Positions 49,107-59,930 of a stretch of 64,000 nt of DNA are shown piece by piece. A program made the position numbers and the translations under genes. The stretch's first letter is position 1. Each line of letters begins with the position of its first letter. Origin of the DNA: Tardiphaga sp. (GTDB lineage: Bacteria; Pseudomonadota; Alphaproteobacteria; Rhizobiales; Xanthobacteraceae); NCBI RefSeq assembly GCF_028290785.1, contig NZ_JAQGJD010000294.1, forward strand, positions 1 through 64,000, read 5' to 3'. The notes under the pieces were generated by a model, which saw only the letters and a program-made list of their open reading frames with translations, was not told the origin of the DNA and searched no databases.

Positions 49107-50324
49107 TCAGGTGCTCCTGTTGAGATTCGAAATGCCGCCCGCGGCTTCGTAGTCCGCCGCGGTCAGGTCGTGGGTTACCATGGTCTCGCCGTTCTGCGGC
49201 CGCTCAAACCATTCGGTATGGCGCATCGCCAGCCCGACATCGCGTTCGCCGGACTGCCAGTGGTCGATCATGTTGAGGCGGGAGAAGTTGTAGTCCTTCG
49301 ACGAGGATTCGTAGAGCTTGCTGCGATAGATCAGATGCACCACGGTGACGGTGTTTTCCTTGGCCGCCTCGTTGAGGAAAATTACCGAGGGATCGTTCTT
49401 CAGCTCCTCCGGCAGCTTGCCGATCAGGTCGCGCACCGCCTTGCGGGCATTGTGCACGGTCTTATTCTTGTCGGTGTTCATGCGGGTGCGGCTGGAGAAA
49501 CGGATGTCCTTCTCGCGCTCGGCGGCGTCGAGCAGCGTCGCCGGCAGTGGCCCGCGGGCGCTGAACAGGTCGATCTGGAAGATCAAGAGATCCTCGCGGG
49601 TCTCCTCCTGCAGCACGTAGTCCAGCGGCGTGTTTGATGCGATGCCGCCGTCCCAGTAAAAATCCTCGCCGACCTGGACAGCCGGAAAGCCCGGTGGCAG
49701 CGCGGCCGAGGCCATGATGTGCTCGGGGCCAATGGTCCACTTCTTCGAGCCATCGTCGTTGCGCGTGGTATTGTCGAAATATTCCAGATTGCCGGTGGCG
49801 ACGTTGACGGCCCCGACGCTGAAGCGCGTCGTCGCGGCATTGATACGGTCGAAATCCACCAAGCGCAGCAGCGTCGCGCGCAACGGCGTGGTGTCGTAGT
49901 AGCTCATTGAGGTCAGGTTGCTGGATGGGAAAATCTGCGCCGGCGGAAACCGCGGCGTGAAGAAGCCGGGCACGCCGAACGCCATGATCATCGCCGCAGA
50001 GGCATTGTCGAAGGCGGTATGGGCACGGTCGCCGGACAGCGTCGGCTTCCACGGCACCGGCGCCGAGGCCATCTCCCAGAATTCCTTGAGCCGACCGATC
50101 CGCTTCTCGCGCGGATTGCCGGCGATGATGGCGGCGTTAATGGCGCCGATCGAAATGCCCGCGACCCATTCGGGCTCAAAATCGTGGTGGCACAGCGCCT
50201 GATAGGCGCCGGACTGATAGGAGCCCAGCGCGCCGCCGCCCTGCAGCACCAGCACGCGACGCGACTTATCAGGGGCCTTGGCCGGCTCGGGAGCGTCGGT
50301 CGTCGAATGATCGGAAGAGTCCAT
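49107..50324 (-). CDS. Patatin-like phospholipase (DUF3734-containing)
   Basis: VLVLQGGGALGSYQSGAYQAL; GISIGAINAAIIAGN (GxSxG); YWDGGIASNTPLDYV (DGG). Confidence 0.94.
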   Translation of the reverse strand: MDSSDHSTTDAPEPAKAPDKSRRVLVLQGGGALGSYQSGAYQALCHHDFEPEWVAGISIGAINAAIIAGNPREKRIGRLKEFWEMASAPVPWKPTLSGDRAHTAFDNASAAMIMAFGVPGFFTPRFPPAQIFPSSNLTSMSYYDTTPLRATLLRLVDFDRINAATTRFSVGAVNVATGNLEYFDNTTRNDDGSKKWTIGPEHIMASAALPPGFPAVQVGEDFYWDGGIASNTPLDYVLQEETREDLLIFQIDLFSARGPLPATLLDAAEREKDIRFSSRTRMNTDKNKTVHNARKAVRDLIGKLPEELKNDPSVIFLNEAAKENTVTVVHLIYRSKLYESSSKDYNFSRLNMIDHWQSGERDVGLAMRHTEWFERPQNGETMVTHDLTAADYEAAGGISNLNRST

Positions 50325-50421
50325 GGCAGGCCTGCGATCAAAATGGTGAAAGGGAACCCCAGCGTGGCGCTCCTTTACCCCTCAGTCAACGGGATTGCTG
50401 CGCGGCAGCATCCCAGCCGGA

Positions 50422-50931
50422 TTATTTGGCGTCGGTGGAGGCCAGGATCATGGTCCAGAACACCTTGTATTTGGTGTTGGGAGCATAGGTGGCGGCAATG
50501 CCCAGTTTTGTGACACCGGATTTCAGCATGTTGGCGCGGTGCGGCGGCGAGTCCCGCCAGCCTGAAAACGCTTCCGCCATGGTATGATAGCCGGCGGAGA
50601 CGTTCTCGACCGCGAGTGTCGCCGGATAGCCACCGGCATTTAGACGTCTGGCTAGCGGTGCCTTGACGTCGTGATCGAGCTTGTTCTTTTTCGCCATCGC
50701 GGTGGACTGGTCTTCCGCCAGCGCCATCAGTGCGGGATCGACCACCACGGGACCGAGGCCGTTGTTGGAACGGTACAGCGAGATCATCGACGCGGCGGCG
50801 ACCGGATCCAGCTTCGCGCCGCCATGGGCCATGCTGAGATACATGGTGGGCTGGTCGGGAACCGTGGCGACATCCGCGGCGCATCCGCCCAGCAGCAAAA
50901 ATCCCAGAATGGCTGTAGCCACGCGCATCAT
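50422..50931 (-). CDS. CAP domain (SCP-like) lipoprotein
   Basis: Lipobox LLLGGC; IENVSAGYHTMAEAFSGWRDSPPHRANMLKSGVTKLGIA-type CAP motif (AVENVSAG...HRANML). Confidence 0.9.
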   Translation of the reverse strand: MMRVATAILGFLLLGGCAADVATVPDQPTMYLSMAHGGAKLDPVAAASMISLYRSNNGLGPVVVDPALMALAEDQSTAMAKKNKLDHDVKAPLARRLNAGGYPATLAVENVSAGYHTMAEAFSGWRDSPPHRANMLKSGVTKLGIAATYAPNTKYKVFWTMILASTDAK

Positions 50932-51036
50932 CGGCAATCCCCCGTCCAAGCCGGAGTTGTTGCACATCAACCGTGGCTGAAAGGTGAACGGGGACACGAT
51001 GAGGAGAGACGACGGTCCGGTCGTTGGCTGCGGCGC

Positions 51037-51183
51037 CGTTTCCCGGACGCGCTGCAGCGTGCAGGCGATGCGCAGCATCGTACGGAACGCTGCTGCGCAG
51101 AGCCGGGATCCCGGTTTTCTCACTCCACCGGGACCCCGGATCTGCGAAGCAGCACTGCGTGCTGCATCGCGTCCGGGGAACGG
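51037..51183. repeat. Palindromic intergenic repeat, family A
   Basis: CGTTTCCCGGACGCGCTGCAGCGTGCAGG...GCAGAGCCGGGATCCCGG...GACCCCGGATCTGCGAAGCAGCACTGCGTGCTGCATCGCGTCCGGGGAACG. Confidence 0.82.
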
Positions 51184-51201
51184 AGACCCCTCAGTTCCCG
51201 C

Positions 51202-52263
51202 TCAATCCCGTCCCGCAAAAATCCGGTAGCGGCGCGGCTGCAGGCTGACGATGTCGCCGGCGGTCAGGTTGCGGTCGCGGGGCGCGTCGATCTCGACCAG
51301 GGTATCGCCGTCGCCGTTCAGCGCGATGTCGGCGCGCTGGATCGGGCCGAAGCTGCGGACCCGGCGCACGGTGCCGTCGAACGCGCCCTCGCCGACCGGG
51401 CCGACATGCATGTCGTGACGCCGCACGAACAGTTTTGACGGGCCGGAAGCGCCGTTGGCATCGACATTCAGCACCCTGCTGCCGAGCTTTACATGGCCCT
51501 CGCTGACATCGACGGGGAGGATGATGGACTCGCCGATGAAGGAATGCACGAAGGCGGTGGCCGGATTGTCGTAGACGTCGCCGGGGGTGCCGATCTGCTC
51601 GATGCGGCCCTTGTCCATCACCACCACGCGGTTGGCGACTTCCAGCGCCTCTTCCTGGTCATGCGTCACGAAGATCGAGGTGACGTTGATCTCCTCATGC
51701 AGCGAACGCAGCCATTGCCGTAGCTCTTTTCGCACTTTCGCGTCGAGCGCGCCAAAGGGTTCGTCGAGCAGCAGGATGCGCGGCTCGATCGCCAGCGCGC
51801 GGGCCAGTGCAATGCGCTGGCGCTGGCCGCCGGAGAGCTGGCTGGGATAGCGGCCGGCCAGCCAGTCGAGCTGCACCAGGTCGAGCAGTTCCTTGACGCG
51901 GGCGCGGATCGCCGCTTCGTCCTTGCGCACAGCACGCGGCTGCACGCGCAGGCCGAAGGCGACGTTCTCGAACACCGTCATGTGGCGGAACAGCGCGTAG
52001 TGCTGGAACACGAAGCCGACATGGCGCTCGCCGGCGCCGCGCGCCAGCGCGTTCTCGCCGTCGAACGAGACCTCGCCGGCATCCGGCCAGTCGAGCCCGG
52101 CGATGATCCGCAGCAGTGTGGTCTTGCCGGAACCGGACGGGCCGAGCAGCGCCAGCAATTCGCCGTTCGCGACCTTGAGATCGACATTGTCGAGCGCCCT
52201 GAACGCACCGAACTGCTTTACGATATTGCGGACTTCAATCGTCACTTGCGGGCTGTCCTTCAT
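51202..52263 (-). CDS. cysA: Sulfate/thiosulfate ABC transporter ATP-binding protein
   Basis: [52 protein letters not shown]; cys operon context. Confidence 0.96.
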   Translation of the reverse strand: MKDSPQVTIEVRNIVKQFGAFRALDNVDLKVANGELLALLGPSGSGKTTLLRIIAGLDWPDAGEVSFDGENALARGAGERHVGFVFQHYALFRHMTVFENVAFGLRVQPRAVRKDEAAIRARVKELLDLVQLDWLAGRYPSQLSGGQRQRIALARALAIEPRILLLDEPFGALDAKVRKELRQWLRSLHEEINVTSIFVTHDQEEALEVANRVVVMDKGRIEQIGTPGDVYDNPATAFVHSFIGESIILPVDVSEGHVKLGSRVLNVDANGASGPSKLFVRRHDMHVGPVGEGAFDGTVRRVRSFGPIQRADIALNGDGDTLVEIDAPRDRNLTAGDIVSLQPRRYRIFAGRD

Positions 52264-53149
52264 CGAGATGGCCTTCGAGGATCGTCTTTACGATCAGCGT
52301 CACCAGCGCCAGAAAGGCGAGCAGCGAAGCGATCGCGAACGCCCCCACCAATTGATATTCATTATACAGGATTTCCACCAGCAGCGGCATCGTATTGGTT
52401 TCGCCGCGGATATGGCCCGACACCACCGATACCGCGCCGAACTCGCCCATCGCTCGCGCGTTGCAGAGCAGCACGCCATACAGCAGGCCCCATTTGACGT
52501 TCGGCAGCGTGACCAGCAGGAACGTACGCCAGCCGGACGCGCCGAGCGAGATCGCCGCTTCCTCCTCCTGCGAACCCTGCTCCTGCATCAGCGGAATCAA
52601 TTCGCGGGCGACGAACGGGAAGGTGACGAAGGCGGTTGCCAGGACGATGGCCGGCAGCGCGAACAGGACGTGGATGCCGTGGGCCATCAGCCACGGCCCG
52701 AAGAAGCCCTGTGCGCCGAACAGCAGCACGAACACTAGGCCGGAAATCACCGGGCTCACCGAGAATGGCAGATCAATCAAGGTGATGAGCAAAGTCTTGC
52801 CGCGGAATTCGAACTTGGCGATCGCCCAGGCCGCAGCCACCCCGAACACCAGGTTGAGGCTGACCGAGATCGCCGCGGTGACAAGCGTCAGCCAGATGGC
52901 GGCAAGCGCCTCCGGATCGGCCAGCGCCTTCAGATAGAAACCAACGCCCTTGGAGAAAGCTTCCAGAAACACCAGTGCCAGCGGCAGCACGACGAACACC
53001 GTGAGGAACGTCAGCGCCAGGGTGATGATAATGCCGCGCACCAGACGGGGCTCGGTGCGGGCATCGCGCCGCGCCAGCGGTGCCACGCGGGAGGGAAACG
53101 GCTGGACAGCCGCGGCGCTGGTCGATGTCTCTATGGTCACGAGAGTCAT
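52235..53149 (-). CDS. cysW: Sulfate ABC transporter permease
   Basis: Start [16 protein letters not shown] at 53149; [57 protein letters not shown]. Confidence 0.95.
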   Translation of the reverse strand: MTLVTIETSTSAAAVQPFPSRVAPLARRDARTEPRLVRGIIITLALTFLTVFVVLPLALVFLEAFSKGVGFYLKALADPEALAAIWLTLVTAAISVSLNLVFGVAAAWAIAKFEFRGKTLLITLIDLPFSVSPVISGLVFVLLFGAQGFFGPWLMAHGIHVLFALPAIVLATAFVTFPFVARELIPLMQEQGSQEEEAAISLGASGWRTFLLVTLPNVKWGLLYGVLLCNARAMGEFGAVSVVSGHIRGETNTMPLLVEILYNEYQLVGAFAIASLLAFLALVTLIVKTILEGHLDEGQPASDD

Positions 53150-53154
53150 GCGGT

Positions 53155-53991
53155 TCAGCCTACGGCTAAAGCGCGGGTCTGCGCCCACCGCTGGATGCGG
53201 TTCAGAACGAAGATAATCAGGAACGAGGTGACCAGCATGACCACGGCGATCGCGGTCGCGTCGGCATAGCGATATTCGGACAGCCGGATCACGATCAGCA
53301 GCGGCGCAATCTCCGAGACGTTCGGCAGATTGCCGGCAATGAAGATCACCGAGCCGTACTCGCCGACCGCGCGGGCGAAAGCCAAGGCAAAGCCGGTCAG
53401 GATCGCCGGGGTCAGGCTGGGCAGGATGACCCGCGTGACGGTCTGCCAGCGATTGGCGCCGAGGCACGCCGCGGCCTCCTCGATCTCGACCTCGAGATCG
53501 ATCAGCACCGGCTGCACCGTGCGCACCACGAAGGGAATCCCGATGAAGACCATCGCGATGAAAATACCGAGCGGGGTAAAGGCCACCTTGATGCCGAGTT
53601 CCGCCAGTGGCGCGCCGAGCCAGCCCTTCTGCGCGAACAACGCGGTCAGCGCCACGCCCGCCACCGCGGTCGGCAACGCGAAGGGAATATCGACGATGGC
53701 ATCGAAGATACGACGGCCGGGAAACCGGTAGCGCACCAACGCCCATACGATGAGCAGGCCGGCCACCAGGTTGACCAACGCCGCGAGGAAGGCCAGCCCG
53801 AACGATATCTTCAGCGCGTGCAGCGTGCGGTTGCTGGTGACCGTATCGACGAACTGGGTGAAGCTAAGTTCGGTCGTCTTGATGAAAAGACCCGCGAGCG
53901 GGATCAGGATCAGCAACGACAGCCACGTCAGGGTGAGGCCCATGGTCAGGCCAAACCCCGGCAAAGCGCTCCGTTTCGGTGCCCCGCGCAC
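53155..53991 (-). CDS. cysT: Sulfate ABC transporter permease
   Basis: EIEEAAACLGANRWQTVTRVILPSLTPAILTGFALAFARAVGEYGSVIFIAGNLP. Confidence 0.95.
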   Translation of the reverse strand: MRGAPKRSALPGFGLTMGLTLTWLSLLILIPLAGLFIKTTELSFTQFVDTVTSNRTLHALKISFGLAFLAALVNLVAGLLIVWALVRYRFPGRRIFDAIVDIPFALPTAVAGVALTALFAQKGWLGAPLAELGIKVAFTPLGIFIAMVFIGIPFVVRTVQPVLIDLEVEIEEAAACLGANRWQTVTRVILPSLTPAILTGFALAFARAVGEYGSVIFIAGNLPNVSEIAPLLIVIRLSEYRYADATAIAVVMLVTSFLIIFVLNRIQRWAQTRALAVG

Positions 53992-54039
53992 AATGTCCCC
54001 TGACCATCACATTAAAAATCTTGAACGGTATCTTTATGT

Positions 54040-54069
54040 CTGCCCCGGCCGAACATTCGGCTGGGGCAG
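54040..54069 (-). promoter_or_regulatory. Stem-loop between sbp and cysT (candidate mRNA stability/attenuation hairpin)
   Basis: CTGCCCCGGCCGAA-CA-TTCGGCTGGGGCAG, just 3' of the sbp stop codon. Confidence 0.6.
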
Positions 54070-54076
54070 TCGCCGG

Positions 54077-55066
54077 TTAGTTCTTGTAGATCTTGTCGAA
54101 GATCCCGCCGTCGGCGAAATGCGTGCTCTGCGCCTTGGTCCAGCCGCCAAACTGATCGTCGATGGTGAACAACTCGACCTTGGCAAACGACGATTCATAC
54201 TTCTTGCCGACTTCCGCGTCGCGCGGACGGTAGAAGTTACGTGCGGCGATTTCTTGGCCTTCCTTGGTATACCAGTATTTCAAGTAGGCTTCGGCGGCTG
54301 ATTTGGTGCCCTTCTTGTCAGAGACGGTATCGACCACAGCGACCGGCGGTTCGGCCAGGATCGACAACTGCGGCGCCACGATCTCGAACTTGTCCTTGCC
54401 GAATTCCTTGACCGCGAGGAATGCCTCGTTCTCCCAGGCCAGCAGCACATCGCCGACGCCGCGCTCGACAAAGGTAATGGTCGAACCGCGGGCGCCCGTA
54501 TCCAGCACCGGCACGTTCTTGTAGATATTGCCGACGAACTCCTGCGCCTTTGCCTCCGAGCCGAACTTCTTGACGGCATATCCCCAGGCGGCGAGATAAT
54601 TCCAGCGCGCGCCGCCCGAGGTCTTCGGGTTCGGCGTGATGACGCTGACGCCGGACTTGATCAAGTCATCCCAGTCCTTGATGCCCTTTGGATTGCCCTT
54701 ACGAACCAGAAACACGATCGTCGATGTGTAGGGCGACGAATTCTGCGGCAGGCGCTTCTGCCAGTCCTTCGCCAGAAGTCCCTTGTTGGCGATGGCGTCG
54801 ATGTCGTAGGCGAGCGCCAGCGTCACGACGTCGGCCTGCAGGCCATCGATGACCGAGCGCGCCTGCGAGCCGGAGCCGCCATGGGACTGCTTGATCTCAA
54901 TGCTCTTGCCGGTGTCCTTCTGGTAGGCAGCAGCAAAGGCCTTGTTGAAATCAGTATAGAGTTCGCGCGTCGGATCATACGACACGTTGAGCAGCGAAAC
55001 GTCGGCGGCCAACGCCGAACTCGCCCAAATCAGGCCCGCGACCACGGGAAGAATACGACGATACAT
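54077..55066 (-). CDS. Sulfate ABC transporter substrate-binding protein
   Basis: [79 protein letters not shown]. Confidence 0.95.
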   Translation of the reverse strand: MYRRILPVVAGLIWASSALAADVSLLNVSYDPTRELYTDFNKAFAAAYQKDTGKSIEIKQSHGGSGSQARSVIDGLQADVVTLALAYDIDAIANKGLLAKDWQKRLPQNSSPYTSTIVFLVRKGNPKGIKDWDDLIKSGVSVITPNPKTSGGARWNYLAAWGYAVKKFGSEAKAQEFVGNIYKNVPVLDTGARGSTITFVERGVGDVLLAWENEAFLAVKEFGKDKFEIVAPQLSILAEPPVAVVDTVSDKKGTKSAAEAYLKYWYTKEGQEIAARNFYRPRDAEVGKKYESSFAKVELFTIDDQFGGWTKAQSTHFADGGIFDKIYKN

Positions 55067-55190
55067 GCCAATCTCCATTCGTCCGGACAACGTCATCGTC
55101 ATCGACGGCAAGATCGCGAAAGTCATTAAAATCAGGTTCGAAGTCAACGAAACCAGATTTCGATATCGGCGAGATGACGGCAGCAATGTG

Positions 55191-55934
55191 CTAGGAAACG
55201 TTCGTCGTATGAATGCCGCATTCCGTCTTGGCATTTCCGCGCCAGCGGCCGGAGCGTTCGTCCTCGCCGGGCGCAGTACGACTGGTACACGGCATGCAGC
55301 CGACCGAGTAGAAACCCGACGCAGCCAGCGGATGTGGCGGCAGCTTCGCGGAGGCATAGATCAGTTCGATATCCTCGCGCGAGACATTGGCGAACGGATT
55401 GAATTTCAGCCGGACGCCGTCGGCCTCGACCACCGGCATCGCGGCGCGCAGGCCACCCTGGAACCGCTTGCGGCCATTGATCCAGCCGCTGAACGGCGCC
55501 AGCGCGCGCGCCAGCGGTTCGACCTTGCGGATTCGGCAGCAGGCGTCGGGATTGGCGAACCACAGATCGCGCTCGGGATCGTCGTGCTGCAGGGTTTCTT
55601 CCAGCGGTTGGATCGAGCGCACGTCGCTCAGGCCCAGCGTGGCGACCAGCGTGTCGCGATAGGCCAGCGTTTCCTCGAACAGCCACCCGGTGTCGAGAAA
55701 CACCACCGGGATCGCCGGATCGACATCGGCCATCACCTTCAGGAGCGCGGCCGACTGGGTGCCGAACGACGACACCACGGCAAGCTTGTCGCGGCCGAGT
55801 TCGCGTAACGCCGCGGCGATCACCTCCGCGGGCGCGGCGTCACGCAACTGCCGGTCGAACTCCTGCGCCTTCAGGGCAACGTCGAACAACGCATCCTGCG
55901 CGGGAATCGAACTGTTTTGCGCAGCGGCCGTCAT
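55191..55934 (-). CDS. cysH: Phosphoadenylyl-/adenylylsulfate reductase (APS-reductase type by Cys pattern)
   Basis: [77 protein letters not shown]. Confidence 0.94.
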   Translation of the reverse strand: MTAAAQNSSIPAQDALFDVALKAQEFDRQLRDAAPAEVIAAALRELGRDKLAVVSSFGTQSAALLKVMADVDPAIPVVFLDTGWLFEETLAYRDTLVATLGLSDVRSIQPLEETLQHDDPERDLWFANPDACCRIRKVEPLARALAPFSGWINGRKRFQGGLRAAMPVVEADGVRLKFNPFANVSREDIELIYASAKLPPHPLAASGFYSVGCMPCTSRTAPGEDERSGRWRGNAKTECGIHTTNVS

Positions 55935-56446
55935 CAGCTCGCGCTCTCCGAATGACGCAACTGCATACGCCGGTGCAGCGCGGTGATGCGGCCATCGCCG
56001 GTCGGCTGGTAGAACACCGTGTAGCGCTTGGCGGTGGCGAGGAAGGCTTCGGCGTCGGCTTGCTTCTTCACCTCGAAGGCGTCGAAGCCGGCGCGTAGCA
56101 TGAACACGAACTGGTCGCGCAGCACCTGACCGGTGGCGCGCAACTCGCCTTTGAACTTGTAGCGCTCGCGCAACAGCCGCGCCTGGCTGTAGGCCCGGCC
56201 ATCGCGGAAGGTCGGGAATACCAGCGCTACGACCGCGAGCTTGTCGAGGTATGGCACGAGTTCGTCGAGGTCGCGGTTGTTCGGCCAGATCACGCCGGTC
56301 GGCGCTGCGCGTTGCGACAGCGCTGCAGCGTCCGCGAGAAACCGCACGGCCGGGATCAGCACCGCGCCCTCGACCGGAATCTCCGCATCGTCGGCAAGAT
56401 GAGCGAACGTGTCGGCGGCGACCCTGCCGTTCTTAACGAGTGGCAT
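55934..56446 (-). CDS. DUF934 domain protein
   Basis: AVVALVFPTFRDGRAYSQARLLRERYKFKGELRATGQVLRDQFVFMLRAGFDAFEV. Confidence 0.93.
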   Translation of the reverse strand: MPLVKNGRVAADTFAHLADDAEIPVEGAVLIPAVRFLADAAALSQRAAPTGVIWPNNRDLDELVPYLDKLAVVALVFPTFRDGRAYSQARLLRERYKFKGELRATGQVLRDQFVFMLRAGFDAFEVKKQADAEAFLATAKRYTVFYQPTGDGRITALHRRMQLRHSESAS

Positions 56447-58088
56447 AGACGCGCTCCTTGAACGGCTCGACGCCGAGCCGCGTCACGGCCTCGACAAACA
56501 ATTCGTCTGGCCGCTGGCGCAGCGCCAGATAGGCCTCGACGATATCCTCGATCACATCGGCGACCTCGGCATAGGGTACCGCCGGCCCGATCAGCGTGCC
56601 GACCACCGCATGCTCGTCGGCGCGACCGCCGATGGTGATCTGGTAATACTCCTCGCCGTTCTTCTCGACGCCGAGAATGCCGATATGGCCGACATGGTGA
56701 TGGCCACAGGCATTGATGCAGCCGGAGATGTTGATATGCAGCCGGCCGATCAGGTTGGCGGTGTCGTGGTTGGCGAAGCGATGCGTTAGCTCCTGCGCGA
56801 TTGGGATCGAGCGGGTATTGGCCAGCGAGCAATAGTCCAGCCCCGGGCACGCGATGATGTCGGTGACCAGGTTGACGTTGGGCGTGGCGACGCCGATCTT
56901 GTCGAGCGCCTTCCACAGCGCCGGCAGGTCGCGCTTGGCCACATGCGGCAGCGCCAAATTCTGTTCGTGGCCGACGCGGATCTCGCCAAAAGAATATTTT
57001 TCCGCGAGATCGGCAATAGCGTCCATCTGGTCAGCGGTGGCGTCGCCGGGCGGTCCGCCGATTGGCTTCAGCGACAGCGTCACGATGCCGTAGCCCGGCA
57101 CCTTGTGCGGCGCGACCGAATTTTTGCGCCAGGCCTCGAAATGCGGATCGGCGGACGCCGACTTCAATTCGTCCGGCGTATCCGACAGAGTCTTGTAGTG
57201 CGGATAGGTGAAGCGCGAGCGGATGTCCTCTACCACCTCGTCGTCCAGCGTCAGCGCGGTGTCGCGCATCGCGATCCATTCTTCTTCGACCTCGGCGGCG
57301 AATTTCTCGATGCCGAGTTCGTGCACCAGGATCTTGATGCGCGCCTTGTAGATATTGTCGCGGCGACCGTACTGGTTGTAGACGCGAAGGATCGACTCGA
57401 CATAGCTCAGGATGTCGCGGCCGTGCACGAACGGCTTGATCAGCTTGCCGATGAACGGCGTGCGACCGAGCCCGCCGCCAACCAGAACTTCGAAGCCGGT
57501 CTCGCCGGCGGCGTTCTTGTGTATCCGCAGGCCGATGTCGTGCACCTTGATGGCGGCGCGATCATGATCGGACGCGGTGATGGCGAATTTGAACTTGCGG
57601 GGCAGGAACGAGAATTCCGGATGCAGCGTCGAATACTGCCGCAGCAGTTCGGCCCAGATGCGGGGATCCTCGACCTCGCCGGGCGCCACGCCGGCCCATT
57701 GGTCCGTAGTGACGTTGCGGGTGCAGTTGCCGGAGGTCTGCATGGCGTGGATGCCGACTTCGGCGAGGTCTTCCAGCGCATCGGGCAAATCGGCGAGCTT
57801 GATCCAGTTGAACTGGATATTCTGCCGCGTGGTGAAGTGGCCGTAGCCGCGATCGTAGCGCCGCGCCACATGGGCCATCTTGCGCAGCTGCGCCGAGGAC
57901 AGCGTGCCATAGGGAATGGCAACGCGGAACATGTAGGCGTGCAACTGAAGATAAACGCCGTTCATCAGCCGCAGCATCTTGAACTCGTCCTCGGTGAGTT
58001 CGCCGGACAGCCGGCGCTTCACCTGGTCGCGGAATTCGGAGACGCGCTCGTTGATCAGCGTGCGATCGATTTCGTCATAGGCATACAT
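56433..58088 (-). CDS. cysI: Nitrite/sulfite reductase (sulfite reductase hemoprotein)
   Basis: MYAYDEIDRTLINERV; FTTRQNIQFNWIKLADLPDALEDLAEVGIHAMQTSGNCTRNVTTD; CPGLDYCSLA...NISGCINACGHHHVGHIGILG (siroheme/4Fe-4S). Confidence 0.95.
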   Translation of the reverse strand: MYAYDEIDRTLINERVSEFRDQVKRRLSGELTEDEFKMLRLMNGVYLQLHAYMFRVAIPYGTLSSAQLRKMAHVARRYDRGYGHFTTRQNIQFNWIKLADLPDALEDLAEVGIHAMQTSGNCTRNVTTDQWAGVAPGEVEDPRIWAELLRQYSTLHPEFSFLPRKFKFAITASDHDRAAIKVHDIGLRIHKNAAGETGFEVLVGGGLGRTPFIGKLIKPFVHGRDILSYVESILRVYNQYGRRDNIYKARIKILVHELGIEKFAAEVEEEWIAMRDTALTLDDEVVEDIRSRFTYPHYKTLSDTPDELKSASADPHFEAWRKNSVAPHKVPGYGIVTLSLKPIGGPPGDATADQMDAIADLAEKYSFGEIRVGHEQNLALPHVAKRDLPALWKALDKIGVATPNVNLVTDIIACPGLDYCSLANTRSIPIAQELTHRFANHDTANLIGRLHINISGCINACGHHHVGHIGILGVEKNGEEYYQITIGGRADEHAVVGTLIGPAVPYAEVADVIEDIVEAYLALRQRPDELFVEAVTRLGVEPFKERVYATR

Positions 58089-58098
58089 CGTACGAACC

Positions 58099-58413
58099 TT
58101 ACGCCGGAACCGGCAGATCGATGGTGACGCCCTGCGCGCGGATCTGTTCGCGCAGGTTGCCGGGCTTGATGGCGCCATTGTCGTTGACGGCGACTGGCGC
58201 GATGTAGGGCCCGATGGCGCCGACATCGTCGGCGGCGGATTCGGTGAGCATCGCGCGCGCCTCGTCGGCGGTACGCACGATCGCGGCTTTCGCGAGTTCG
58301 GTGGTCCAGCCCTGTTGCGTGTCGCGATAGATGACGACGCCATCCCAGGTGCGGTTGGCGGTCACCACCGAGGGGCCGGTGATCTTGATCTTCTGTTGCA
58401 GGGGAGAGGTCAT
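58099..58413 (-). CDS. DUF2849 domain protein
   Basis: ITGPSVVTANRTWDGVVIYRDTQQGWTTELAKAAIVRTADEA; between cysG and cysI. Confidence 0.88.
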   Translation of the reverse strand: MTSPLQQKIKITGPSVVTANRTWDGVVIYRDTQQGWTTELAKAAIVRTADEARAMLTESAADDVGAIGPYIAPVAVNDNGAIKPGNLREQIRAQGVTIDLPVPA

Positions 58414-59846
58414 TCGGCTGCTACCAATATTTCCGAGGCGAGTTGGTTGATCTGGGCGGCGTGCCACGGCGCGGAATGCGCAACGACATCGCCGATGACG
58501 AGAATGGCCGGGCCGCCGTCGATCCGGGCGACCAGGTCGGGCAGGTTTTCCAGCGTGCCGACAGCGGCCTGCGCGTCGGGCCGGGTGACGCGGGCGAACA
58601 CGCCGACCGGCGTGTGCGGCGAACGGCCCGCCGCCAGCAGCCCGGCGCGGATCGAGGGCGAGGCGGTCATGCCCATATAGACGACCACTGTCATCTTCTC
58701 GTCGGTCAGCGTGCCCCAGTCGACGCTCTCCGCGTCGCGCGCTTTATGTGCGGTGAGGAAGGTGATGCGCAGCGCCTCATGGCGATAGGTCAGCGGCACT
58801 TCGAACTGCGCGGCGGCGCCGAGGCCGGCGGTGATGCCGGGAATGACAGAGTGCGCCACGCCAGCCAGGCGCAGCGCGTCGATCTCCTCGCCGCCGCGGC
58901 CGAAGATGAAACAATCGCCGCCCTTCAACCGCACCGCGCGCTGGCCGGCCTGCGCCGCATCGATCAGCAACCTGTTGATGGCGTCCTGGCCGATGCCGGG
59001 CTTGCCGACGCGGCGGCCGACCGGAATGCGCGACGCATCGCGGCGGACACGATCGAGAATTTCGGGCGAGACCAGTTCGTCGTAGAACACTACGTCGGCG
59101 TCCTGCAGCGCGCGCAGCGCCTTGATGGTCAGCAGGTCGGGATCGCCCGGCCCCGCGCCCACCAGCGTGACGCGGCCTTCGACAACACCTGCCGCCGGCG
59201 CGCCGGCAAAGGCGGAGGGATCGGTGATATCGTGCAGCGCCTGTTCGGCCTCGTCGCCGCGGCCGGCCAGCACCAGCGCGCCGATCGGGCCATCGACCAC
59301 GCGTTCCCAGAACCGGCGGCGCAGCGGAAACTCACTGATGCGTCCGCTGATCGGCTTGCGCCAGCGGCCGATCAAGCCGGCGAGATCGCCGATCCGCGCC
59401 GGCAGCAGCGCCTCGATGCTCTCGCGCACGCGGCGCGCCACCACCGGCGACGTGCCGCCAGTGCCGACGGCGACTACCACGTCGCCGCGATCGACGATCG
59501 CCGGGAAGATGAAGGTGGAATGTTCGAGGTCGTCCATCACATTGACCGGCACGCCCTTCGCCTTGGCCCGTACCGACAGCGCCGCGCCGACAGCGCCTGC
59601 ACCGGCACAAAGGATCGCGATCAGACCGGACAGGTCGGCCTCGAGCGGATCGCCTTTGGCGTGCTCGATCCGGGCGACGCCTTCGGGATCGAGTCCCGCG
59701 GTGTCGCGGTTGCCGTCGGTGGCGTACCAGCGAATCCGCGCGCCGGCCGCCAGCAGCAGCCGCAGCTTGGCGCGCACGAGTTCGCCCTCGCCGACCAATA
59801 GAATTGGTCCGGTCTGCAGATCGAGGAACACCGGCAAGAATCGCAT
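58410..59846 (-). CDS. cysG: Siroheme synthase (uroporphyrinogen methyltransferase/precorrin-2 dehydrogenase/ferrochelatase)
   Basis: MRFLPVFLDLQTGPILLVGEGELVRAKLRLLLAAGARIRW; VTLVGAGPGDPDLLTIKALRALQDADVVFYDELVSPEIL; PGITAGLGAAAQ. Confidence 0.95.
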   Translation of the reverse strand: MRFLPVFLDLQTGPILLVGEGELVRAKLRLLLAAGARIRWYATDGNRDTAGLDPEGVARIEHAKGDPLEADLSGLIAILCAGAGAVGAALSVRAKAKGVPVNVMDDLEHSTFIFPAIVDRGDVVVAVGTGGTSPVVARRVRESIEALLPARIGDLAGLIGRWRKPISGRISEFPLRRRFWERVVDGPIGALVLAGRGDEAEQALHDITDPSAFAGAPAAGVVEGRVTLVGAGPGDPDLLTIKALRALQDADVVFYDELVSPEILDRVRRDASRIPVGRRVGKPGIGQDAINRLLIDAAQAGQRAVRLKGGDCFIFGRGGEEIDALRLAGVAHSVIPGITAGLGAAAQFEVPLTYRHEALRITFLTAHKARDAESVDWGTLTDEKMTVVVYMGMTASPSIRAGLLAAGRSPHTPVGVFARVTRPDAQAAVGTLENLPDLVARIDGGPAILVIGDVVAHSAPWHAAQINQLASEILVAAE

Positions 59847-59879
59847 GAACGCTCCGCTTCCCCGAAATCGGGGTTGACT

Positions 59880-59930
59880 GGAATTATTTTCTATATATGT
59901 CTCTCACAAGCCGCGCAAAGAGAAAATTAT
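59880..59930. promoter_or_regulatory. AT-rich inverted repeat in divergent cysG/cysD intergenic region (candidate operator)
   Basis: GAATTATTTTCT...AGAGAAAATTATTTC, imperfect symmetry in the only strongly AT-rich block nearby. Confidence 0.4.

Noticed and set aside
53149-53746. N-terminal extension of the CysW ORF
   Set aside because: The extra 199 codons are an out-of-frame reading of cysT; real start is MTLVTIETS at 53149.
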